Shown piece after piece: positions 1 through 12,639 of a stretch of DNA of 64,000 bases. The notes under the pieces are model-generated. The model was not told the DNA's origin, searched no databases, and was given only the letters and a program-made list of their open reading frames with translations. Made by a program: the position numbers and the translations under genes. Within the stretch, counting starts at the first letter, position 1; every line of letters starts with the position of its first letter. The DNA comes from Apus apus (Eukaryota > Chordata > Aves > Apodiformes > Apodidae): NCBI RefSeq assembly GCF_020740795.1, contig NC_067285.1:91409152-91473151 (forward strand). Reading direction: 5' to 3'.

Positions 1-3000
1 GAGGCACACTAGTTCCCATGTTATGAATGTAAACAGAGCACATCATAGGTGCACCCTTTCTGGCAGTCACCAAGACCAGTCTAACAGTGTTCCTGTGTAG
101 TTGCAGGAATGGAATTTTATTTGCTCAGTGTCCAGCTTCCAAAAAGACTGGACCAATTAGCACTTGAAACTGTGAGGAGTAAGGGGAGATGCCAGATTTC
201 ATCTATCCTAAAAAGCAAAGCAGATGCTCCTAAATATTTATAAGAGCAAATCACCAGCTGGGATAATTCAGCAGAATCTAGAAAAGTCTCAAAAGTCTCA
301 GTCAGCAGCCAGACTATCCTCAAATAACCTGTTGCATTATTTTAACAGGAGACTTGTTAAACCTTCATTATTGTATCTGCAACTTTTACGCTTTAGTAAG
401 AGTTTGCTTTCTAAGCTGCTGTTTTTTCACTCAATGTTACACAATATAAGCAAACAGGAGTTTTACTATTTGTTTTAAAAGGAACCCCTGAACATCAGTT
501 CTCAAAGTTGCTGAACCCCGCAAGTCTCAATGGAGACTGGATGCCCACTATATCTAAAAGTTGGATCCTCAAAACCTTTACTCCAAAACCATTGTGATAG
601 AAGAAAGCCACACAATCTGTAGAGAGGGAAAAAAAATATCCAAACATGCTGTATGCCCAGAATGGTTCCCTACAGCTACTCAACTGTTGATTTGTTTTAA
701 CCTAGGCAGGTGTAAAACACACCAGAGCGCACTTGAATGGGATTACAGCTGGGACTACTTATCAGGATTTTGGAGCAAAGTGTATAACAGGTGGTTGTAA
801 TTGTCTCCAGACCAAGCACTGTGAATCCAGAAGTTCATAGTTTAGCAGAATAACAATGTAATTATAAGAGATGCCCAAGTGTGGACATGTACTTTTAGGT
901 TTCTTTAGTAATAACACTGTGCAAGAAACCCATGATTGATGTAGACTTTAATAACCTGCATTTGGGTTAAATTAAACTAGTTTTTACAGACTAATTTGTT
1001 TATACCTGTATAGAACAACATTGATAAGAATTAAGGCTTCTGCTAATGAAAAAGGCATGATGTAATCAGTTATGACCATTACATGTAGAGTAAAAAATAC
1101 ATATTTAAATATACAGGATTTCTATTAGAATTAACTGTATGGGAAATTTGAATTATGCTACTTATGCCATGGTCAGAAGGAGGTAAAAAAGTCTGACTCT
1201 ACAATTTGAAGTTCTTATTTTAATTCCTAAAGTGTTAATTTTAATTTCTAATTTAATTTACTTTGAAATTCTTAGAAAATGTATTTGGTATTCAAAGCAC
1301 AATTTGTGGATGAATACATATTTTTAATATATAGCATTATAGTTTAAATCCCTACTTGAAATGCGTATGTCAGTTCATCTTGTCATTACATTTAATGCTT
1401 ATACAAAGAAAAAAAAAGCTATTGTCATTTAAACTCTTCTTCCTCTTTGCTATTATCAACACCACAGAAAATTGCAAACAAGAAAGCTGTTTGTTTTTTA
1501 AAAGCCTGATTCTTACTAAGCTACGTGGCTTGATTATTTTTCTGTCCATTTTGCTTGACTAAGCAGGGATTTGTTTGTTGAGTTTTTTTCTTAATTCGTA
1601 ATACCATGGGGATTTTATGGACAGTGGACTGTACAACTCTAATGTGCATTTTACTATTAAAAGATTTTTGTGCTGCTTATTAGGTTAACTGGGTGATTTA
1701 TATATACATGCTTAAGTGGCACTGAATTCTCTTATGCTGAATATGCTATCATTTTTCTGAAGTGGATTTTTCAGGGTTCTCCTTGGTGTCAAAATATGAA
1801 AATTTTGCACATGGTAAACTTCTGTAGTATGGCTACTCTAAATAATGTGCAAACATTATGATTTCCAGACATTCCTAGGAAACAGCAGAAATCTAAAGTC
1901 TTTGGCTGTGACTTCATAAATATAATTTCTAGCATGTAATACCCATGGCAACATCTGTTATGATTTGATGTTGTGTAACAATTTGGCTATTGTATGTTGG
2001 GCTCACTGTTTACTCTGGATATAGCAAATAATTGCTAACTTCCATAAGAGGAAGTAAGCATAGAAGAAAAATATCACAAGACTTCCCGTCCTCTGCAGAT
2101 ACACAAGAGTTGTCAGGAGACAATGACAGGTCTGTTAGCTTGTATGACTTTATCTTTTGTTCAGTCTACTCCATCTGCAAAACTTATTTGGACAAGAAGA
2201 GACAAAGTTCAAGAATGAAGAACAAGGAACAACATGAAGTACTTTAATGAGGGGTCAGACAAGGGACCAGTTGTTTGAAAGAACCACGGTGAAGATCCTT
2301 GTGTGGTATCCAGAGGACATGGTTCCTATCTTAGATGTGGCAGAAGATAGCACATCTCTGGATAGAACAATGTTATATTTAAAATTTTTGTTTCCCTATT
2401 TTTCACTTTGTAAAACGAAAATCTGATTGCACTATGTTACTTCTCCAGACTTTGATGCTCTCAGAGTAAGTTAGCACAAAGCTCACTTCAAGTCTAAAAA
2501 CTAGACTGAAAACACAGTGTACGTGGTGGCAGAGGCTAATTACACATAGAGCATCTTCCATGAAGCTGAGACCTGTGTATGACTGCTTAGAGTGGCCAGA
2601 AATGTCAAAGCAAGCCAGTAAAACACATCACTTTGTATGATGTAAGCATCCTTTTTTTCCCCCCTTTGATACAGTATTTGTTTTAGAGGAAATGTGACTT
2701 TAGAATTCTTTCGTACTAGTTTCTATGAAAATGAGCAATATGTTCTTTAACCCAAAACATTTCTAGTTCTCTAACACACAAGGGCCCATTTTTATGAACT
2801 GCCAGCACTTCTACTGTAGGGATTTTATGGCCTTACAACCATTTGATTTGATGAGAATTACAACCTTATGTACCTTTCTGTAGCTAATTGCAAAGTAATG
2901 ACCCATGTGTAGTTGTGTTGCTGTACCAGAAGGCTTGAATGTCTAAAAAACGCTGGGGAACACAAAGCAAATAATTTTTTATTTTAATCTCTCTTGTATT

Positions 3001-4539
3001 TTGAGGTGTCACTAGATTTTTTTATAGGAAAAGTTGCAAATCCTCAAACTAAATCAAGACAATTGGTTCAAACACTGTTTTGTCAACCAAGTTTCCACAT
3101 AACTCACTTGGCCAGGTCATTTTAGAGCCTTACTATTATAAACTGGCATAGTCTGAAATAGTATCCAGCATAGCCATGAATCTTGGCTGAGGGAGACCTT
3201 GTGCAAACAGCACAGAATAAATACAGACAACTAAAATAGATCTGTGTTGTGTGCTGCAAATGGCTGAAAAGCTGTTGAGGTGTCAGCACAGCTAAACTGG
3301 ACTTGCATAGTCCCTAAGGCAACCATCAAAAGTGGGTTACCCTACTGATATGGCATTCTACTGAAAGTACAGCAGAACTATGCTGGATACATATGTGATA
3401 ATTTAAAGTCCTCTTCTAAATACAAAGGTTGCCCTGGAGACTTTTTACACGTTACATGTCATCTGCCTTGTAATTATTTTTTAATACCAGCTGCTACTGC
3501 TTGTGGTCTGTAGCCCTTCTTAGCCAACCACCACGAAAGCAGCAAATTGCATTTTTCTCCCACTTGCACCTTTTTTCTAAACCTGTGCCTTCAGTTCCCA
3601 ATTTCTTGGCACTCAAGCTGATTCAAAAAGGACCTTTCCCAACAGCTGAACCTTTGGTTGCTCATTAGGACAAAGAAGCTATCATCCTTCTGAGATGCAT
3701 AGAAAAAGACTTGCTGTATGTCCGAAGTCACTGAGCCAAAAGGATAAAACACAAGGTTGGAGTGGCAGGGCACGAGGCTGTTTCCGATCACTCTTGCTCC
3801 ACTGACATAATTTCCCCACCTTCAGTGGGTGCTCAAGGTGCTGTTGTGGCACAGATTAAGGCCCCAAAACTGTATCACAGAATCCATGCACTGCTAATGG
3901 TCTTTAAGCAACAAACTAGTTGTAGATCAAGCAGTTTAAATGGACAGTATTTTCTAGACAGATAAGTGGATATTTTTTTTTTAATGAAAAAGAGACAAGT
4001 AGTCCACTAGGGTCCATGTCACTTGGAGACTATTTTTTCCTACAAGGAGTTAAGTATCAGGACTTAACTAAAAGTTGAAGGTGCCTGTCATTCTTTGCTT
4101 TTCTAATTCCCAAGCTTTGTGGTGTGCTGGAAGCTGCTGCTTCTTAACCAGTATATATTAAAAAACAACAACAATAAAAACAGATCTCAGTCACATCTCA
4201 TGACTGCTTCAAAGCATGCATAGTGTGACAGTCCTACAAGCACTGTAGAAAATTATGCTTTGAAAATTATGACAGCTTGATATTCCTGAAGTAATTATTA
4301 GCTATAAACTGTATTAGGAATGGCTGAACTGTGTTCGATGACAAGAGCTGTGTTGCAGCCTTCTCTTTTGAGGACAAAGGAGAAAATTGCGCCTTTTCTT
4401 TCAGACCACATGTGGATGTAATCAACACTCGGAGCAAACTGTACTTACCTGTTGGAACTCCTAGTTCTAAGCCTTTTCCTCAAGGCTGTCCAGGTGGGAG
4501 TACCCTTTTCATTTGCTAACATGTATCATTTTGCAGAAG
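1..4539 (+). other. SMIM14: SMIM14 upstream intron, first part
   Basis: This AT-rich stretch has no reading frame I recognise. It lies upstream of the first visible SMIM14 coding exon (15672) with no intervening gene signal, so I infer it is intron. The expected upstream exon, encoding about 25 N-terminal residues including a cysteine-rich start, was not seen here by eye and probably lies outside the window. Short open frames are scattered through it and look like chance. Confidence 0.6.
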
Positions 4540-6970
4540 ATACTCAACTTAAGGGTGACTTTATAGTACTTATGGGTGACTTCAATCACCCTGATATTTG
4601 TTGGAAAGTCCACAGCAAAGCAGGTTCAGTCCAAAAGGTTCTTGCAGTACATTGGTGGTAATTTTCTAATGCAGGTAGTGGAGGAACCAACGAGGAGAGG
4701 AGCACTGCTAAACCTTACATTAATGAATAAAGAAAGTCGGGTTGGGGACATTAAGCCTTGGCGACAGTGACCATGACATGGTAGAATTTAATATTTTACA
4801 AGGAAGAAGCAGGGCAATAAGTAGGATTACAACCCTGGACTTCTGTAGGGCTAACTTTGGACTCTTCAAAGATCTAGTTGCAGGAATCCCATGGGCTAAA
4901 ACTCTGGAAGCAAAGGGAGTCCCGGAAAGCTGGTCAGTTTTTAAATACCAGTTCCTCCAAGCCCAAGATAGGTGCATTCCTTTGAGTAGAAAATCAGGCA
5001 GAGGTGGTAAATGACCTGCATGGATAAGCAGGATCTTCTGAAGAAAGTCTCATGGAAGAAAGAAATGTTCAGTTCATGGAAGAACGGACTTGTCACTTGG
5101 GAGAACTATAGGGACATTGTTAGGGTATGTAGGAAAACAGCACGAAAGGCCAAAGCCCTCTTAGAACTTAAACTGGCAAAGGAAGTAAAGGAGAACAAAA
5201 AGAGCTTCTTCAAATTTATCAGTAGTAAAAGGAAGAATAAGGAAAATACAGGCTCACTGCTGAATGAGGTGGGAGCCCTGGTAACAGAGGACGCAGAGAA
5301 GGCAGAGTTGCCGAATGCCTTCTGTGCTTCAGTCTTTACTAAGACCAGCCCTTATGAGCTTCAGATCCTGGATATAGGAGAGGAAGCCTGGAGGAGGGAA
5401 GACTCTCCATTAGTCAATGAAGGGTGGGTCAGAGATCAGTTATGTAAATTGAATGTGCACAAGTCCATGGGCCCTGATGAGATGCACCCAAGAGTGTTAT
5501 TGCCCTACCACTCTCCATCATTTTTGAAAGATCATTGCAAACAGGAGAGGTGCCAGAGGACTGGAGGAAGGCCAGTGTCACTCCAGTCTTCAAAAAGGGC
5601 AAGAAGGAAGATCCAGGAAATATATACCAGTCAGCCTCACCTCCATTCCTGGAAAAATGATGGAGCGGCTCATTTTGGAGGTCATCTCTAAGGACATGGA
5701 AGAGAAGAAGGTTATCAGGAGTAGTCAGCATGGATTTACCAAGGGAAAATCATGCTTGACTAGTCCGGTAGCCTTCTATGATGTTGTGATTGAGTGGATA
5801 GATGCAGGGAGACCAGTGAATGTTGTCTTCCTTGACCTTAGTAAGGCTTTTGATACAGTCTCCCATAATATCCTTGTGAGCAAGCTCAGAATATGTGAGA
5901 TAAAAGAGTGGTTAATGAGATGGATTAAGAACTGGCTACACAAAAGAGCCTAAAGAATGGTGGTCAGTGGTGCAGAGTCCAGCTGGAGACCTGTAACTAG
6001 TGGAGTCCCTCAGGGATCAGTGCTGGGTCCAGTCCTGTTCAACATCTTTATCAATGACCTTGATGATGGGACAGAGTGTCGTAGTAAGTTTGCTGATGAC
6101 ACGAAGCTGGGAGGATTGGCTGGTTCACCTGAAGGCCGTGCAGCCATTCTGCAAGATTTGGACAGGCTGGTTAGCTGAGCAAAGAGGAACCTAATGAGAT
6201 TCAACAAGAGCAAGTGCAGAGTCCTGCACATGGGAAGGAACAACAAAATGCACAAGTACAGGCTAGGAGGTGATCTGTTAAGAGAGCAGCTCCATGGAGA
6301 AGGACCTTGGAGTCCTGGTAGACAACAAGTTCTCCATGGGACAACAATGTGCCCTTGTGGCCAAGAAGGCCAATGGTATCTTGGGGTCCATTAAGAGGAG
6401 TGTCTCCAGCAGATCAAGGGAGGTTCTCCTCCCCCTCTACTTGGCCCTGGTGAGACCTCACTTGGAGTATTGTGTCCAGTTCTGGACTCCCCAGTTCAAG
6501 AAGAACAGGGATCTACTTGAGAGAGTCCAACAGAGGCTACAAGGATGATTAAGGAACTGGAACACCTGCCTTGCAAGGAAAGGCTGAGAGACCTGAGGCT
6601 TTTCAGTCTAGAGAGGAGAAGGCTGAGGGGTGATCTAATTAATGTCTATAAATACATGAGGGCTGGGCATCAAGAAGGCAGGGACAAGCTCTTTTCACTT
6701 GTGCCCTGTGATAGGACAAGGGGCAATGGACTCAAACTTGAGCATAGGAGGTTCCACCTTAACATGAGGAAGAACTTTACTGTGAGGGTTACGGAGCACT
6801 GGAACAGGCTCCCCAGGGAGGTTGTGGAGTCTCCTCTGGAGACTTTCAAGACCCATCTGGATGCCTTTTTGAGTGATCTGCCCTAGTTTTTTGCTCCTGC
6901 TCCAGCAGAGGGGTTGGACTCCATGAACTTCAGAGGTCCCTTCCAACCCCTAATATTCTGTGATTCTGTG
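4540..6970 (+). mobile_element. CR1 LINE, degenerate ORF2 (endonuclease + RT) with 3' tail
   Basis: A decayed CR1 non-LTR retrotransposon. The endonuclease part shows LMGDFNHPDICW near 4570-4610 and a DFCRANFGLFKDL-like stretch near 4838-4875. Reverse transcriptase follows with [17 protein letters not shown] near 5826-5876, [19 protein letters not shown] near 6005-6061 and FADDTKLGG near 6089-6115, where the FADD aspartates are the polymerase metal ligands. The frame switches several times (breaks near 4660, 4770, 5010, 5690, 5955, 6180, 6540), so the element is dead. The 3' end is GGTTGGACT...CCCTTCCAACCCC followed by ATTCTGTG octamers ending at 6970, typical of CR1. The 5' edge is approximate. 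It lies in sense orientation in the SMIM14 intron. Confidence 0.9.
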
Positions 6971-7184
6971 AACTCTTTGGTGAAAAAAGATATGTTTGCT
7001 AATGCCTTCTTGGGAGACCTGTCTATGTTGTTTATGAATGTTTTCAAGTGCTTCTGTAGTAATATTGTGTAGGATTGTATCTTGTCATTTGTTGTCTAGT
7101 ATTTAATGTACTCACAGGTGCTGTGAGCTCCTTGTAATGATTCTGACTATCGCACTACTTCATCTTTGCAGTCAACATGTTTTT
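6971..7184. other. Spacer between two CR1 copies
   Basis: A short AT-rich spacer separates the octamer tail of one CR1 from the truncated 5' edge of the next. No coding or repeat signal was recognised. Confidence 0.5.
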
Positions 7185-8440
7185 ACCTAGGGTAAGTCAT
7201 GTTTGACTAACCTCATAGCCTTCTATGAGGAAATTACTAGGTGGATAGATGATGGTAGAGCGGTGGATGTGGTCTATCTTGATTTCAGTAAAGCATTTGA
7301 CACCGTCTCCCACAGCATCCTTGTAGATAAGTTGATCAAGTATGGGTTTGATGATCAGGCAGTGAGGTGGATCAAGAACTAGTTGAAAGGAAGAAGTCAG
7401 AGAGTTGTAGTCAATGGGGCAGAATCTAGTTGGAGGCCTGTGACTAGTGGAGTCCCTCAGGGGTTGGTACTGGGACCGATGTTGTTCAACATCTTCATCA
7501 ACGACCTGGATGAGGGTACAGAATGTACCCTCAGCAAGTTTGCTGATGACACCAAGCTGGGAGGAGTGGCTGACACACCAGAAGGCTGTGCTGCCATTCA
7601 GAGAGACTTAGACAGGCTGGAGACTTGGGCGGGGAAAAACCTGATGAAGTTTAACAAGGGCAAGTGTAGAGTTTTGCATTTGGGGAAGAAAAATGTCATG
7701 TACCAGTACAGGTTGGGGGCTGACCTGCTGGAGAGCAGTGTAGGTGAAAGGGACCTGGGGGTCATGGTAGACAGGAGGATGACCATGAGCCAGCAATGTG
7801 CCCTTGTGGCTGAGAAGGCCAATGGCATCCTGGGGTGCATTAGAAAGGGTGTGGTTAGTAGGTCAAGAGAGGTTCTCCTCCCCCTCTATTCTGCATTGGT
7901 GAGGCCGCATCTGGAGTATTGTGTCCAGTTCTGGGCCCCTCAGTTCAAGAAGGACAGGGAAGTGCTTGAAAGAGTCCAGCGCAGAGCCACAAAGATGATG
8001 AAGGGAGTGGAACATCTCCCTGATGAGGAAAGGCTGAGGGAGCTGGGTCTCTTTAGTTTGGAGAAAAGGAGACTGAGGGGTGACCTCATCAATGTTTACA
8101 AATACGTAAGGGTGAGTGTCAAGAAGATGGAGTTAAGCTTTTTTCAGTGATGACCAGTGATAGGACAAGGAGTAATGGATACAAATTGGAGCATAGGAGG
8201 TTTAAGGTGAATATCAGAAAAAATTTTTTTACTGTGAGAGTGACAGAGCACTGGAACAGGCTGCCCAGAGAGGTTGTGGAGTCTCCTTCTCTGGAGACAT
8301 TCAAAACCCACCTGGACGCCTTCCTGTGTGATGTACTCTAGGTGACCCTGCTCTGGCGGGGGGGTTGGACTAGATGATCTTTCGAGGTCCCTTCCAACCC
8401 CTATGATTCTGTGATTCTATGATTCTATGATTCTGTCTTC
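7185..8440 (+). mobile_element. CR1 LINE, 5'-truncated, better preserved RT C-terminal half
   Basis: A second CR1 in the same orientation, 5'-truncated inside the reverse transcriptase. The translated part carries a [17 protein letters not shown]-like motif near 7270-7325, [19 protein letters not shown] near 7466-7523 and FADDTKLGG near 7538-7564. A 255-codon open frame runs 7383-8150. It is preceded by an in-frame TAG at 7380-7382, where the other copy has a TGG codon, and it goes out of frame near 8110 with the last segment (8147-8341) in another frame. The 3' end has four to five ATTCTATG/ATTCTGTG octamers at about 8404-8440. Fewer breaks than the neighbouring copy suggest it is younger. 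Confidence 0.92.
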
Positions 8441-11400
8441 CTGTCCTGACTCTCCCTGATCTGGTAATTCATTCTGCTTTACACTCATTAAAAGTAGGAT
8501 GCCAGTGACATCCTAGGTCCTTAAGGCCAGCAAAATTATAAAATTAAGTACCAATAAAAGTAATTAAATTATAGGAAAGTGAGGGAAGTGTGGAAAAGGG
8601 GGATCTATATGATGCCAAGGCTAAACAGCAATTCTAGGACAAATGAGAAAATAAAGGGAAGAATGAGTTCTTGCCTGAATTAGGGTTCCTATTTGCACAG
8701 TGGTCTCTCTGACTTGTTTATCTGCTGCAACTTCTTCCATAAAATTTCATGTCTTTCAGTATGAAAGTTAATGTTCTCCCTCTGTCATAACTGGTTTGTA
8801 ATCTAGTATTATTGTTCTAAAAGGTACCAGCAATCCTTCACTCTCATTTGCCATGGGAGAGAAAATAACTTGTCACCTCACAGGACCAAGCTCCCTATTT
8901 TTAATGCAACCTGTTATTCTGTCCTTATATGCAAAATCATATATTTTATTTTCATTCTGCTCATAGAAAATGTAGGATTGAGCAAGGCAGTGTTCAGTTT
9001 TCACTTGTTTGTTCCTCTAAGAGGATAGTTTAAAAGACAATTTAATTCCATCAGTATGTCCTTCTTTCCCCCCTTATTTTTCTTACTTCTTGTGGCCAGC
9101 TTGTAGCAGAATAATGCATGTAGGTGTCATTTTTTGCATCTTTAAATCTGAACTCTACAGATAATGCTACAATTCAATTTGCAGCCTGGCTTGTATTTAG
9201 GACTGGCCTATCCTACTATAGCAATTTATTTATCATTCTGTTTACTAAATCATTTGTATACTTTGAACAGAACAGATGTGGCTGCCAAGAAAGCTTAAAC
9301 AGTAATTTAATTACCCAGAAGCATGAGAATGTAATCAGGAGTATGCCATAGTGTTGTCATCTTCTGGCATCATTGGAGAGAAAAACCAGAGCTTACAACT
9401 GGTCTAAATTGCAAAAAAGTATTTTCACAAGGGATGATATTTTGCCCTTGCTATCACAAAAAAATTTATGTCAACAGTCTATAATTCCATTTTAAATTTA
9501 CTTTTATTCATGGTATAAATGACTGTATCAAGTTAGTTATCTGTCCTTGCTTTCCGTGTTATCTCCTTTTCTCCTCATTGCCAACATTATCCGTTTCTGT
9601 TCTCTTATCTTTGTGCCTAATTTATCTGTTTCTTTCACACATTTCTCTGGGCTTTCTTCCATCACAATTTTTTTGTAGGGAGGTCTTTTCCTGACCAGGC
9701 GCATGAACTTGCTAATCTTTCATTAATGTCTTTTCTGAGGATTTATTTCTGCTTTGAGCTGCCTCAAAAGTTACTCTAAAAGGCAATTATTTTAATTATC
9801 CCTACATAAAGAATGTATTTTCATCTCATCTGCCATTCACACTAGACTTCATCGATCATTGCGCTGTTCCTGCCACTAGTCCTTTTCTTCTTGTTTTTCT
9901 ACCTCTTTATTACAACATTTCTGGAGCTGGAAAGTGCTTTCGGACAGGGATATCCCATTACTTCTTCTGAAAAATGCCAAACTAGTGAGCTGTCTGATCA
10001 TTGCTATCTTCCTGATATATGTATGCTTTGTGTTTGTTATTTGTTTCTTGGCGGGTTTTTTTAGCTATTAAATAATACACTTAAGTGTTCATACTGGGTA
10101 GGAACTCTTAATCTTTTTTTCAGGCAAGATGCTACTGACTTTAATTAAAAAGAGCAGAAATTGCAGGACCAGCCCCAGGATTTGTGAGATTGTTGAACTC
10201 TGGGGTAGCAAATTCTGAAAACTCATTTGAAGAGTTTCAGAGAAGTCCCCTGAAGAGGAAGCAAGAGCATTGACGCAAGAGCAAGTTACTGTGAAGGCAG
10301 TCAGAAGTCTGAATTTCCTTCTCCACGGTAGCTATCTGTGATGAGTGGTAAATGCAAAGTAGCTTAACGTCTTTCATGGGAAGACTGAAATTATCCCAGT
10401 GGCTGAGGTCACTGTATTGGAAAAACAAGTTCTCTGTTTAGCTAGATGAAGCTGTTCCACTGGGCTTGCTATTTCCCTTGGACTTCAGTGATTTTGTGGA
10501 GCATCTAACATGCAGTAGAGGTTCACACCTTGTTTTCACCACACAGTGGCATGTTTGTGTGCCTGTAGTGGGTTTCCATGAAAAATTAGAGACTTTACTT
10601 ACTCTAGTGACTTCACAAAAAAGTTTCCTGAGTCTGATAGCAATGTGACTGTTCACATTTTGTTCATAGCTGGGGATTGTGAAAAATGGTGGCTCTCACT
10701 GCTAAAAACTGTGCAGACTCTATCAGAACATGGCATCTGGTGTAAGAGTAGCAGCAGGACACAGTCACATTTCAGGTATGCTTGATGGGTGGATCCTGTT
10801 GATCCACAAGATGGCATATTAAAACTGAACTTTACATATAGTATCAAAGGAGTGGGAGCTAAATACTGTTGTGCTGGTGTGAACTGGGGCTAAAAACTGT
10901 GTCTTGGAAAAAGAAAAAAAGAAAAAAAGAAGGAAAGGAAGAACTATTTCAGATTTGATCTGGAAACACATTTTAAATGTGCTTTCTTTATTTTTGCAAT
11001 GCAAAATTTGAGTGTCATGGGGAAAGAGTGAGGTAAAGCCCTTTTCTGTCTTACCACTAGAATTAACTTGGTTTCTTTTTTTCTTGGCATTGTTTTGTGT
11101 TTACATTTGAAATAATGGCAGTAAAAGGATGCTGATTTGCTGTAATTCAGCCACTGGTGCCTCCCAGTTCCCAGAACTTAGGAGAAGCTTCATAGAAACC
11201 AAATATTCATATTGACCAAAAGTTCTTATGTTGTGGGGATTATTAATTTAAATTATTTTGACTTATGCTGTTCAAGATTTTAAACGTACTTGGAGGGAAT
11301 TAAAGCTCACAGCTGTGTTTAAAATAATGTGCATCTGTAGTTAGTATTATTACTTACATTGCCTGCAAGTTTGCTCTGTATTAAAACTGAAAATTTTTTA

Positions 11401-11905
11401 GCCTTTTTACCTCCCTTTCAGTTTTTGTTCTGTTTACAGTTTGTGTTGAATTCACTTTGGACGATGAAAGATAAATTAGTTCATTTTTTGGCTCACGTGC
11501 TCTAAGCCATTTATTCTATTTGGATGACAAAATGCACAGAGAATGTTAAAATTCAGATATAATCCTCGTTATTTAAATAATAGTTTAAAATATTTTTATT
11601 TATTCATATATTTAAATAATATTATTTACTTAAATAATAATTTCTATAAATATTTAGTTTTGTAACATTTTTAACTCTATTCTTCTTTTGCTGAATAAGC
11701 CCTAGTATTTTGTTTCACTCACCTGATTTCTGTGTTCTTTTTAAGGGCTTGTTCCAGAATAGACTGAAAAACATGAAAGGTTGTTGCTGACTTTAGCAGG
11801 TGTCAGATCAGGCAGTCGACTATTAATCTACTGAATTAACATTTTTGACAACACAATCTCTGAAAGATGAATAAACCCAAACACACCATTAGTAATACTG
11901 CTTTT
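8441..11905 (+). other. SMIM14: SMIM14 intron, unique AT-rich sequence
   Basis: No gene or recognisable repeat was found. Open frames here are short and lack family resemblance. Around 11560-11660 the sequence is almost pure A/T with TTTAAATAAT motifs in both orientations. Confidence 0.5.
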
Positions 11906-12639
11906 TCATAGAATCTAGAACTATTCAGATTGGAAAAGTCCCTTGGGATCACCGAGTCCAACCATCATCCCTACTCTACAAAGTTCTCCCCTAAACCCTA
12001 AACCATATCCACCAACACCACATCCAAACGACCCTTAAACACATCCAGGGATGGTGACTCAGCCACCTCCCTGGGCAGCCTATTCCAGTGTCTAACCACT
12101 ATCTCTGTGAAGAAATTTTTCCTAATGTCCAGTCTAAACCTCCCCTGTTGCAGCTTGAAGCCATTCCCTCTTGTTCTGTCACTGATTACTTACGAAAAGA
12201 GACCAGCACCAACCTCTCTACAGTGACCTTTCAGGTAGTTGTAGAGACTGATGAGGTCTCCCCTCATCCTCACTGTATTTCTAGTACAAGCCAGGATGCC
12301 ATTGGCTTTCTTGGCCACCTGGGCACACTGCTGGCTCATATTCAGCTGCTTGTCAATGAGAACCCCCAGGTCCTTTTCTGTCAGACACTTTCAAGCCACA
12401 CTTCCCCAAGCCTGTAGTGTTGCCTGGGGTTGTTGTGGCCCAAGTGCAGGACCCGGCACTTGGCCTTGTTGAAGCCCAGACCATTAACATTTGCCCAAGG
12501 ATCTGATCTGTCCAAGTCTCTCTGTAGAGCCTCCCTATCCTCATGCAGATCAACACTCCCACCTAGCTTGGTGTCATCTGCAAACTTACTGATGATACAC
12601 TCTATGTCCTTATCAAGATCATCAATAAAGATGTTAAAC
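11906..12639 (-). mobile_element. CR1 LINE fragment, antisense orientation
   Basis: A 5'-truncated CR1 read on the minus strand. It begins near 12639 with sequence for a [11 protein letters not shown]-like segment, then FADDTKLGG (complement of about 12566-12592), and ends in the 3' UTR-like segment containing the complement of GGTTGGACTCGGTGATCC at about 11945-11970. The terminal octamer ATTCTATG is the complement of 11907-11914. Reading frames are broken. It is antisense to SMIM14. Confidence 0.88.

Noticed and set aside
8404-8440. Short regularly spaced octamers that could be mistaken for an array
   Set aside because: These are the standard ATTCTRTG tail of a CR1 element, not a CRISPR or satellite.
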